From an uncultured Polycyclovorans sp. (GTDB taxonomy: Bacteria > Pseudomonadota > Gammaproteobacteria > Nevskiales > Nevskiaceae): a DNA stretch of 11,874 nucleotides. The stretch is from the NCBI GenBank assembly GCA_936928855.1, contig CAKZHZ010000113.1, positions 1 to 11,874 of the forward strand, in the 5' to 3' direction. Under the pieces are notes generated by a model. That model was not told where the DNA came from and made no database searches. It saw only the letters and a program-made list of their open reading frames with translations. The translations under genes and the position numbers were made by a program. Shown one piece after another: positions 5,871 to 11,874 of the stretch (position 1 is its first letter; every line of letters starts with the position of its first letter).

Positions 5871-6919
5871 GGAACACTCGTTGGTTCGGGCGAAAGCGCC
5901 TGCAGCACGCGTCGCACCGGTGCGGGAAGCCCGCGCTGCAGGGCGTCGTCAATTGTAGACCATGCCCCGGCCTCAAGGTCCGGTGCAAGGTCGGCCCGCC
6001 CCTCTCGAACGGTCAGCGCCAGATCGAAATGGGTGAAGGCGTGGTCCACCGTCAGGCCGTCTTCGGCCGACAGCTGCAATGACGGCCATCCGGCCTGCCA
6101 CTGCTGCAGCTCGGGAGGACCTTCCAGCACCGGCGGGCACCACAAGCCCCCCCAGATCCCGCGAGGCGGGCGGCGCTGCAGCCACAGCCGGCCATCGCCA
6201 TTGCGCACCAGCGCCAGCCAGGCCGCCCGCTGCGGGCGCGGGCGGCGCGGGCGTGCGCCCGGCAGCCGCCCCTGCGCATCGTGGTGCACCGCGAAACAGT
6301 CATCGCGTACCGGGCAGACCGCACAGTCGGGACGGCGCGCGGTGCAGACGCGGTGCCCCAGATCCATCATGGCCTGGGCATAGTCCGCATGCTTGGAGGT
6401 GGGCAGGCGGACTTCGGCCTCCGCCCACAACCGTGCCAGCACGGCCGGCCGGCCGGGCCAGCCTTCGATACCGGCGTGCCGGGCCAGCACCCGGCGAACA
6501 TTGCCGTCGAGTACGGCCGCCGGGCGATCAAAGGCCTGCGCCACGATGGCCCCGGCCGTGGAACGGCCGACGCCCGGCAGGGCCTCCCACGCCGCCACCG
6601 TCTGGGGAAACCGATCGCCATACCCGGCACGCAGTGCGCGTGCGCAGGCGTGCAGGTTGCGTCCACGTGCGTAATAGCCCAGCCCGGACCACTCCGCGAG
6701 CACGTCATCGACCGAGGCCGATGCCAGGGTGGCGACATCGGGAAAGCGCGCCATGAACCGCGCGAAGTACGGGATGACGGTCGCAACCTGGGTCTGCTGC
6801 AGCATGATCTCCGAGACCCAGACCCGATACGGCGAGCGCGGGTGCTGCCACGGCAGATCGTGCCGTCCGTGCCGGGCGAACCACTGCAGCACACGGTCGG
6901 CGAACGACGTGGCGGTCAC
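5867..6919 (-). CDS. mutY: Adenine DNA glycosylase MutY
   Basis: Removes adenine mispaired with 8-oxoguanine (or G) in base-excision repair. The 350-residue length is typical. The HhH-GPD domain (about 5-190) holds the catalytic Glu37 (SEIMLQQTQV), the helix-hairpin-helix LPGVGRSTAGAI (114-125) and the catalytic Asp138 (VLDGNVRRVLAR). The 4Fe-4S ligands follow the strict C-x6-C-x2-C-x5-C spacing: Cys192, Cys199, Cys202 and Cys208. The C-terminal NUDIX-like 8-oxoG-recognition domain (about 228-345) includes GIWGGLW (254-260) and the FTHF motif (295-298). The start is a GTG that overlaps the asmA stop as GTGA; the yggX ATG overlaps the mutY stop as ATGA, so the three genes form one unit. All catalytic and cluster residues are present, so it should be active. 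Confidence 0.97.
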   Translation of the reverse strand: MTATSFADRVLQWFARHGRHDLPWQHPRSPYRVWVSEIMLQQTQVATVIPYFARFMARFPDVATLASASVDDVLAEWSGLGYYARGRNLHACARALRAGYGDRFPQTVAAWEALPGVGRSTAGAIVAQAFDRPAAVLDGNVRRVLARHAGIEGWPGRPAVLARLWAEAEVRLPTSKHADYAQAMMDLGHRVCTARRPDCAVCPVRDDCFAVHHDAQGRLPGARPRRPRPQRAAWLALVRNGDGRLWLQRRPPRGIWGGLWCPPVLEGPPELQQWQAGWPSLQLSAEDGLTVDHAFTHFDLALTVREGRADLAPDLEAGAWSTIDDALQRGLPAPVRRVLQALSPEPTSVP

Positions 6920-9558
6920 GTGCCGGCGTCGTCGGCGTCGCTGTCACTGTCTGCCGCCGGCACGTCGGCAGGCGCCGAGGTCGGCGCGGGCGTCGGTGCC
7001 GGCGTGGCCTTGCGGCTGCCGCCCAGCAGGCCCCGCAGGGCATCGCCGGCGCCGGAGCCCAGCTTGTCTTCCAGCTTTTCCTGCAGCTTCTCGCGGGCAC
7101 GGTCCTTTTCGGCGTCGATCTTTTCCTGCACGCGCTCCTTTTCGGCGTCCAGCTTTTCGCGTGCGCCATCCAGCGCCTTCTGCTGCAGCGCCTCCTGGAT
7201 ATCGAGCCGCACCTTCGGGGCGAACAGGTTGCCGGTGAGCTGGATCGGAATCGTCAGGCCCTTCAGCGCGTCCAGTGCCTTGCCGTCCTGTCCCGTCGCC
7301 GTTTCCACCACGGTGGGTTTGGCGAGGAAGTTGATCGTCTCCTTCGCCAGGTCCACCTCACCCCCGCCGGCCAGCCGGAACAGCGGGCTGGCCGCCGCCA
7401 GACTGTCGGTCTTGAGCACGCCATTGACGATCTGCGCGGCCGCCGAGAACGAGGCGAAATCGGTTGCTTCTGTGGTGTTGGCCGCCTCCCGCGCCGCCAC
7501 CATGTTGCCCGCCAGCATGGCTTCACCCCGCCGCAACACCTGCGCCAGGTTGAAGCCCTTGACGGCGCCGTCACGCAATTCGAACGACAGCTGGCCGTTC
7601 AGCGCCTGCCGCAGGGCACCGACGGTTTCACCCGCACTGGTCAGATCGAGTCGGATGCGCCCCATGCCGGACACGTAGTCCTGTCCCAGCAAGTCGGCCA
7701 GGAACGGTGCGATCTTGAGGGCATCGAGTTCGGTCTGCAGGGCGTAGCGCGGGGTGCTGCCAGGCGTGTAGCGGTTGTCCAGGTTGACGGTGCCGCCGTA
7801 GAGCTTGGCGCTGATCTGCTGCCGTTTGGGTTGCCCTGCCGGGCCACTGAGCGTGACCTTGGCGTCGGTCAGGGTCACGCCACTGACCTTGAGCGTGCCG
7901 ATGCGCAGCGTGCCATCGGCATTGAGGTCATCGAGCACCTCGGTGGGCAGGCGGATGTCGTTGATTGATCCGGTATCGCCAGCCGGCTTGTCGCCGGTGT
8001 GGGCGCCGTCGGACTCCGGCGGCAGGTAGCGATCAACGTCAATGCCGTTGACGTCCAGCGCAAAGGCCAGCGACTGCGTCGCGAAGTCGCGCACGGTGAC
8101 GCTGCCTGCTGCGGTGGTGTCATCCAGCTGGAGCTTGAGGTTCTTCAACGCCGCCCGTGTCGGGCTCGCCTCCAGGGCCGTTGACAGCGATGCCTTGGAC
8201 AGCACCTCGCCATCACGAGTGGGATAGGTGATGCCGAGCTGGTCCATCACCTGCCGTGGCGAGAACGTCGCCACCTGCAGGGTACCGGCGGCCTGTGGCG
8301 CATCGGTATTCAGGGCCCGCACATCGAGCGCCCCGCGCAGGTTCACACCGGCCAGATCCAGCACCAGATCCTCCAGCGCGGCGGTTCCCTGATCGCCGTG
8401 ATAGTTCACCGACGACTTCAGGGCCAGGGTGGCGGGACGCTTGATCGGGCCGCCCTCGGCCTCGCCGTTGAGCGCCAGATCCGCCCATTTGAGAACCATG
8501 CCCTCAAGGGTGACGGCCGGGTTGCCGGTCAGCGTGGCACTGGCCTTGAGGTCCATCGGATTGGGCGTGTCCTTGCCGCCGGTCTGCACCGCAAGCGCGA
8601 GATTGCGGGCATCGACCTGGCCGCGCTTGAGGTCGGCCTCGATATCGCCGTTAAGCGTCAGTGCCGCCCCCAGCGGCTTGCCCTCCATGAGGGTGGCGCC
8701 AGTGCCGGTGGCCGCCAGCCGCAGCCCGCTGACACTGAACACCTGCTCGGAGAGCCTCGCCACCACGTTGCCGTCCAGCGTCAGCACGGCATCGACATCA
8801 CTCTGCGCCACCAACTGGCGGCCATCGACACTCAATTTGAGCGCGATATCCTCCAGAGCCACGCGGTCGAAGGCCTCGTCGGGGATCACCCGGGCGGACA
8901 ACGCCAGGGCCGCTTTCAAGCCCGGATCATCCAGCGACAGTTCCAGCGCGGTATCGACGTCCATTGGCTTGCCGGCGGACAGCGCTCCGGTCTCCAGGCG
9001 GAGGTTGCTCACCACCACCGACAGCGGCGCCTGGGCATCGGTGTAGCGCAGCGTTGCATCCTCGACCAACACACCTGCGATATCCAGGCCCTGGGGGTCG
9101 AAACCCCCGCCCGCTTCCGCCCCGGCGTCGGCCGCTTCCGTCTCGCTGTCTCCTGAGCCGGCCAGATCCGACCAGTTGTCGACCCCATCGGCCCGCTTTT
9201 CAAGGTTGAGCAGCAGGCCGCTGAGCGTCACCGTGCTGACCTCCAGCCGCCGGTCGAGCAGCAGCGGCATGAGCCGGGCGCCGACATCCACCGTGCCGAC
9301 ACGGGCAAAGGGTGCATCGCCGAAGCCCGGGGCATTGCCCAGCTCCGCGTCGCTGACGCGCAGCTTGATCCAGGGGAACACCTTGAGCTCGATCTGCCCC
9401 AGCTTGAAGCTACGCCCGGTGTTCTTCTCCACCGCCTTGGCAATGGTGTCGCGGTAGTCGTTGGGGTCAATCAGCATCGGCAGCGCGATGGCCGCACCGA
9501 TGAGTAGAGCCAGCAGGATGCCGGCGACGGAGAGCACGATTTTCAGTTTCTTGGCCAT
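6916..9558 (-). CDS. AsmA family protein
   Basis: An 880-residue protein of the AsmA superfamily (relatives of TamB/YhdP), inner-membrane-anchored periplasmic proteins implicated in envelope lipid transport and outer-membrane homeostasis. One N-terminal membrane segment (about 6-30, KIVLSVAGILLALLIGAAIA) precedes DPNDYRDTIAKAVEKNTGR, the classic AsmA opening. A long beta-rich region follows, and the conserved AsmA C-terminal domain lies at about 635-788 (GQLSFELRDGAVKGFNLAQ, then FRLAGGGEVDL, then IPIQLTGNLFAPKV). Unusual additions are an 11-residue-periodic charged coiled coil (about 789-833) and a Pro/Ala then Asp/Ser-rich acidic tail (849-880). I chose the ATG at 9558, preceded by AAGGCGAG and starting at the membrane anchor; a GTG at 9597 would add 13 residues with a poor ribosome site. 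Its stop overlaps the mutY start. Confidence 0.9.
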   Translation of the reverse strand: MAKKLKIVLSVAGILLALLIGAAIALPMLIDPNDYRDTIAKAVEKNTGRSFKLGQIELKVFPWIKLRVSDAELGNAPGFGDAPFARVGTVDVGARLMPLLLDRRLEVSTVTLSGLLLNLEKRADGVDNWSDLAGSGDSETEAADAGAEAGGGFDPQGLDIAGVLVEDATLRYTDAQAPLSVVVSNLRLETGALSAGKPMDVDTALELSLDDPGLKAALALSARVIPDEAFDRVALEDIALKLSVDGRQLVAQSDVDAVLTLDGNVVARLSEQVFSVSGLRLAATGTGATLMEGKPLGAALTLNGDIEADLKRGQVDARNLALAVQTGGKDTPNPMDLKASATLTGNPAVTLEGMVLKWADLALNGEAEGGPIKRPATLALKSSVNYHGDQGTAALEDLVLDLAGVNLRGALDVRALNTDAPQAAGTLQVATFSPRQVMDQLGITYPTRDGEVLSKASLSTALEASPTRAALKNLKLQLDDTTAAGSVTVRDFATQSLAFALDVNGIDVDRYLPPESDGAHTGDKPAGDTGSINDIRLPTEVLDDLNADGTLRIGTLKVSGVTLTDAKVTLSGPAGQPKRQQISAKLYGGTVNLDNRYTPGSTPRYALQTELDALKIAPFLADLLGQDYVSGMGRIRLDLTSAGETVGALRQALNGQLSFELRDGAVKGFNLAQVLRRGEAMLAGNMVAAREAANTTEATDFASFSAAAQIVNGVLKTDSLAAASPLFRLAGGGEVDLAKETINFLAKPTVVETATGQDGKALDALKGLTIPIQLTGNLFAPKVRLDIQEALQQKALDGAREKLDAEKERVQEKIDAEKDRAREKLQEKLEDKLGSGAGDALRGLLGGSRKATPAPTPAPTSAPADVPAADSDSDADDAGT
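7103..7168 (-). repeat. 33-bp in-frame tandem repeat inside the asmA gene
   Basis: The 14-mer TCCTTTTCGGCGTC occurs at 7103-7116 and again at 7136-7149, exactly 33 bp apart, and each is followed by a similar ATCTTTTC/AGCTTTTC stretch. A degenerate third unit lies at about 7070-7102. Read on the coding strand the units encode K-(L/I)-D-A-E-K-(E/D)-R-x-x-E, an 11-residue coiled-coil repeat. Because the unit is a multiple of three, copy number can change without breaking the frame. Confidence 0.6.
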
Positions 9559-9610
9559 GGGTCTCGCCTTGAGAGCGGATGGGCGCGGGGGGAACACGAG
9601 GGACCGCCCC

Positions 9611-9640
9611 AGTCTAAGAGGGGTTCCGCAGCCGCGCCAA
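9611..9640 (-). promoter_or_regulatory. Possible sigma70-like promoter for asmA-mutY-yggX
   Basis: On the minus strand TTGGCG (9640-9635) and TAGACT (9616-9611) are spaced by 18 nt, each matching consensus at 4 of 6 positions. The site is about 50 nt upstream of the chosen asmA ATG. This is the best pair I could find in the spacer, but it is weak evidence. Confidence 0.28.
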
Positions 9641-9670
9641 ACCCCGAAGGTAACGCCCGGACCCTAGTAA

Positions 9671-9699
9671 ATTCATCCTGAATGCAGCCCGAACCGGGC
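9671..9699. repeat. Two adjacent short palindromes in the asmA/lipoprotein spacer
   Basis: ATTCA-TCC-TGAAT (9671-9683) and GCCCG-AAC-CGGGC (9687-9699) are perfect 5-bp dyads, each with a 3-nt centre, and only 3 nt apart. They lie in the divergent spacer about 70-100 nt before the lipoprotein ATG. They could be binding sites or form small hairpins in a 5' leader; nothing in the sequence decides this. Confidence 0.35.
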
Positions 9700-9771
9700 C
9701 GCTCGCATGTCGGATATGTGACGATGCCCCCCAGACGAGGCCGTCACCAGACCTCGAAGAGGAGCTCCAAC

Positions 9772-11619
9772 ATGCTGAACCCCCGCCTTGGCCGCGCGTC
9801 GCGCGCGGGCCTGACCCTGACGCTTTCCCTCCTGCTCGCAGCCTGCGGCGGCGACACCCTCTCGCCGCCCGACGTGCCGCAGAACCCGATCACCGAGAGC
9901 CGCGCCGGCACGCAGGACCATGTCGTTCTGGCCTCCCCGGTGGATGGCGTGGACATTTCCTTCGAAGTGTTCGAGCCCGACCAGCTGGTGGCCGGAGAGA
10001 CCTATCCCCTGGTGCTGCAGGGTCACGGCTATGGCGGCGCGCGTCAGACCACGCGCAGTGGTTTCATCGCTCGTCTCACCGAAGCCGGCTACTACGTCAT
10101 CTCCATCGATCAGCGTGGATTCGGCCAGTCCGGTGGCAGTGTGCGCGTGATGGGCCCGGACACCGAGGGACAGGACCTCATCGCCATTCTCGACTGGGCC
10201 GAACAGCTCCCGGGCCTGCGCCGCCGCGGTGACGGCTCGATGATGGTCGGCAGCTTCGGTGGCTCCTACGGTGGCATGTATCAGTTCCTGCTGGCCGGGG
10301 CAGACCCGGCACAACGGCTGCGGGTCATCGCGCCGGATATCACCCCCCACGACCTGGTGTATGCGCTCAATCCCCACGACGTGATCAAGTCGGGCTGGGT
10401 GCTCGCGTTGGTGGCCGGGGGCGAGGCCAGCGGCCTCACCACCCTGCTGGGGGCCCTTGGCAACCTGCCGTCGGGGGACATCCCGGCGCTGCTGAACGCG
10501 GTGTCGCCCACGCTAACCAATCAGGACACCGCCATCGTCGAAACCCTGGTCCAGGGCGCCGTCACCAACGTCTTCCCGGAACCGGGACGCAACTACTTCA
10601 ACTATCACAGCGTCCGCTATTTCTGCGACGGCGCGCCGGCCGGCCCGCAGGACTTCATCCTCGCCCAGCCCGATCCGCTCAATGTGCCGCCACGCCCATT
10701 TGCGCGCATTGATGCGCTGATCACCCAGGGCTTCCGCGACACCCTGTTCAACTTCAATGACGGCGCTGGCAACTATGCCTGCCTCAAGGCCCGCGGCGGC
10801 GATGTCCGCCTGCTGACCCACCAGACCGGCCACCTGCTGCCGGTGGCGCTGCCGGAAGGTGTCGAGACCGCGCTGGACCCGTTCTACGCCGCCCTGACCA
10901 TTCCCGCCTTCCAGGACGCTGGCGGCTCGCGCAGTTGCGGCAGTATCAACCTCGACGACGCCATGTTTGCCTGGTTCGAGGAGAAGCTGCAGGGCAAGGG
11001 AGGACGCGTTGCCGCAGCGCTGCCCACCGGACGCAATGTCTGCATGAGCCTGGCCGAAGGCGACGCAGTCACCGTCCGCGACGTCAAACACGGGGGCACC
11101 ACGTTCCCCATCGACGACAGCACGCCGCAGTTCAACAGTGTGCTCGGCATCGTTGGCAGCCTGCTGGGCAGCAGCATCCGCGAGTTGCTGCTGGCCGATC
11201 AGGTGCTGATGACAGTGCCGGAGGAAGGGGCCGTGCTGGCCGGCATCCCCACCGCCGAGATCTCGCTCAGCCCGGTCGGCGGCCTGGGGCTGGAAAGCTG
11301 CCCCACACCGCTGGCGCTGGGGGCATGCGACCCCATTCTGTTCCTCGGCCTGGGACAGCGTCTGCCGGGCGAGGCACGCTGGGACCTGATCGACGATCAG
11401 TTGACCCCGGTTCGGGGCTTCGGCACCCACAGCCTCGACCTGACCGGCATCGCCGAGCGACTCGCGCCGGGGGCCGAGCTCGGGCTGCTGACCTACGGCT
11501 TCCACGCGCAGTACCCGATCACCTGGTCGCGGGACCTGATCCTGCCCGCCGTGACCCTGGGCGGCACCGTGTCGCTGCCGCTGTTGACGCCCGCCGAAAT
11601 CGTCCAGGACGGGGTCTGA
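9772..11619 (+). CDS. Secreted lipoprotein hydrolase, X-Pro peptidase/CocE-type alpha/beta hydrolase
   Basis: A 615-residue predicted lipoprotein. The signal peptide ends in the lipobox LLAAC, so Cys25 would be lipidated and the protein anchored in the envelope. The catalytic domain (about 45-360) is an S15/CocE-like alpha/beta hydrolase: HGYGGARQTT (85-94), IDQRGFGQSGG (112-122), and the nucleophile elbow GGSYGG (163-168) with Ser165. Asp323 (QGFRDTLFN) and His354 (HQTGHLLP) are the likely acid and base. The C-terminal part (about 430-610) looks like the beta-rich jelly-roll domain of this class. Six further cysteines (285, 337, 389, 424, 510, 519) suggest disulfides, as expected outside the cytoplasm. 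The ATG at 9772 has GGAG 7 nt upstream and begins the signal peptide; the frame is open for 30 more codons upstream, but these give no signal sequence. Substrate is unknown: peptide, ester or acyl compound are all possible. Confidence 0.82.
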   Translation: MLNPRLGRASRAGLTLTLSLLLAACGGDTLSPPDVPQNPITESRAGTQDHVVLASPVDGVDISFEVFEPDQLVAGETYPLVLQGHGYGGARQTTRSGFIARLTEAGYYVISIDQRGFGQSGGSVRVMGPDTEGQDLIAILDWAEQLPGLRRRGDGSMMVGSFGGSYGGMYQFLLAGADPAQRLRVIAPDITPHDLVYALNPHDVIKSGWVLALVAGGEASGLTTLLGALGNLPSGDIPALLNAVSPTLTNQDTAIVETLVQGAVTNVFPEPGRNYFNYHSVRYFCDGAPAGPQDFILAQPDPLNVPPRPFARIDALITQGFRDTLFNFNDGAGNYACLKARGGDVRLLTHQTGHLLPVALPEGVETALDPFYAALTIPAFQDAGGSRSCGSINLDDAMFAWFEEKLQGKGGRVAAALPTGRNVCMSLAEGDAVTVRDVKHGGTTFPIDDSTPQFNSVLGIVGSLLGSSIRELLLADQVLMTVPEEGAVLAGIPTAEISLSPVGGLGLESCPTPLALGACDPILFLGLGQRLPGEARWDLIDDQLTPVRGFGTHSLDLTGIAERLAPGAELGLLTYGFHAQYPITWSRDLILPAVTLGGTVSLPLLTPAEIVQDGV

Positions 11620-11621
11620 AC

Positions 11622-11652
11622 CCCTGTCAGCGGGCAGTGCTCGCTGACAGGG
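11622..11652. terminator. Strong hairpin between convergent stops (possible bidirectional terminator)
   Basis: CCCTGTCAGCG (11622-11632) and its exact complement CGCTGACAGGG (11642-11652) form a perfect 11-bp stem with a 9-nt loop. It fills the gap between the lipoprotein stop (11619) and the stop of the leftward ORF (11653). Position and stability fit a shared transcription terminator. Neither strand has a T-run after the stem, so it is not a classical Rho-independent terminator; it may act with Rho or protect mRNA 3' ends. Confidence 0.45.
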
Positions 11653-11874
11653 TCACCCCCCACCGACCGCGTGGATGACCTCCACGCGGTCGCCGTCGAA
11701 CGTCGCGGCGAAGAACTGGAGGAAGCCGGCGAAGCCCAGCAGCGATGCGCGCATGAAGTAGACGCGCATGTCGGCGGGCACGCCCAGCGGCATCGGTCGC
11801 AGCTTGCCCGGTCGGCGCCCACGGGTCTCCGGGACGAGCAACACCACCACGGTCGACACGGCCACCAGGCCGAG
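11653..11874 (-). pseudogene. Truncated MFS-like transporter with a ThiS-like C-terminal tail (cut by window edge)
   Basis: A leftward frame, open from the window edge, codes for 73 residues and then stops. The first part (LGLVAVSTVVVLLVPETRGR) reads as the end of transmembrane helix 6 and the PETRGR loop motif of a major facilitator transporter. The cytoplasmic loop (LRPMPLGVPADMRVYFMRAS) and the first residues of helix 7 (LLGFAGF) follow. A complete transporter would continue for about 200 residues with five more helices, but here the frame ends DGDRVEVIHAVGGG-stop. That ending matches the C-terminus of sulfur-carrier ThiS proteins, including the terminal Gly-Gly. The change occurs near 11700-11722. 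No thiG follows; the lipoprotein gene lies on the opposite strand. I therefore read it as a chimera formed by deletion or rearrangement, unlikely to work as either protein. An assembly join or chance resemblance remains possible. Codon use stays GC3-rich throughout. Confidence 0.5.

Noticed and set aside
7103..7168. CRISPR-like or mobile tandem repeat
   Set aside because: The 33-bp repeat is in frame within asmA and encodes coiled-coil hendecads; there are no spacers of independent sequence.
9559..9597. Earlier GTG start for the AsmA protein
   Set aside because: It adds 13 residues (MFPPRPSALKARP) before the membrane anchor and has no good ribosome site; the ATG at 9558 has AAGGCGAG upstream.
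10513..11505. 330-codon minus-strand frame opposite the lipoprotein gene
   Set aside because: The composition (His, Gln and Ala rich) and absence of motifs indicate an antisense shadow; the plus strand carries the lipobox and catalytic motifs.

Overview
The window is about 64% GC and reads as a chromosomal segment of a gammaproteobacterium. The best taxonomic marker is the minus-strand block asmA-mutY-yggX followed by tRNA-Phe(GAA), an arrangement known from Pseudomonas and relatives. The high-GC codon use and the lipoprotein alpha/beta hydrolase would also suit Nevskiales/Salinisphaera-like lineages, but the order cannot be fixed from this sequence.

Layout. 1-72: start of an unrecognised minus-strand gene. 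73-223: AT-rich divergent spacer with an interrupted palindrome. 224-766 (+): MarR-like winged-helix protein. 771-1541 (-): alpha/beta hydrolase, convergent with it. 1613-4425 (-): a sulfate-activation operon, transcribed cysC (APS kinase), sat (ATP sulfurylase), then a DHH-family phosphoesterase whose start lies 2 nt after the sat stop. 4426-4536: AT-rich divergent regulatory spacer. 4537-5424 (+): LysR-type regulator resembling YeiE/CbbR. 5444-5519 (-): tRNA-Phe(GAA) with encoded CCA and its own sigma70-like promoter over the end of yggX. 5595-9558 (-): asmA, mutY and yggX, joined by 4-nt stop/start overlaps. 9559-9771: divergent spacer with two small palindromes. 9772-11619 (+): large secreted lipoprotein hydrolase of the X-Pro peptidase/CocE type. 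11653-11874 (-): an ORF entering from the right edge that looks like the middle of an MFS transporter ending in a ThiS-like tail.

How the genes fit together. Sat makes APS from sulfate and ATP, and CysC phosphorylates it to PAPS. Use of PAPS by a reductase or sulfotransferase releases pAp, which NrnA-like DHH phosphoesterases can degrade. The tightly linked DHH gene is therefore a good candidate for the pAp-removal step usually given to CysQ. The divergent LysR regulator is the natural candidate to control this operon; its resemblance to YeiE (a sulfite-responsive regulator) fits a sulfur theme. MutY (adenine glycosylase with a 4Fe-4S cluster) and YggX (iron handling and protection of Fe-S proteins) form a DNA-repair/oxidative-stress pair.

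Most of the window is ordinary housekeeping. The points most worth checking are the cysC-sat-DHH linkage, the MFS/ThiS chimera at the right edge, and the tRNA-Phe promoter embedded in the yggX stop. I saw no CRISPR array, IS element, phage gene or defence system.
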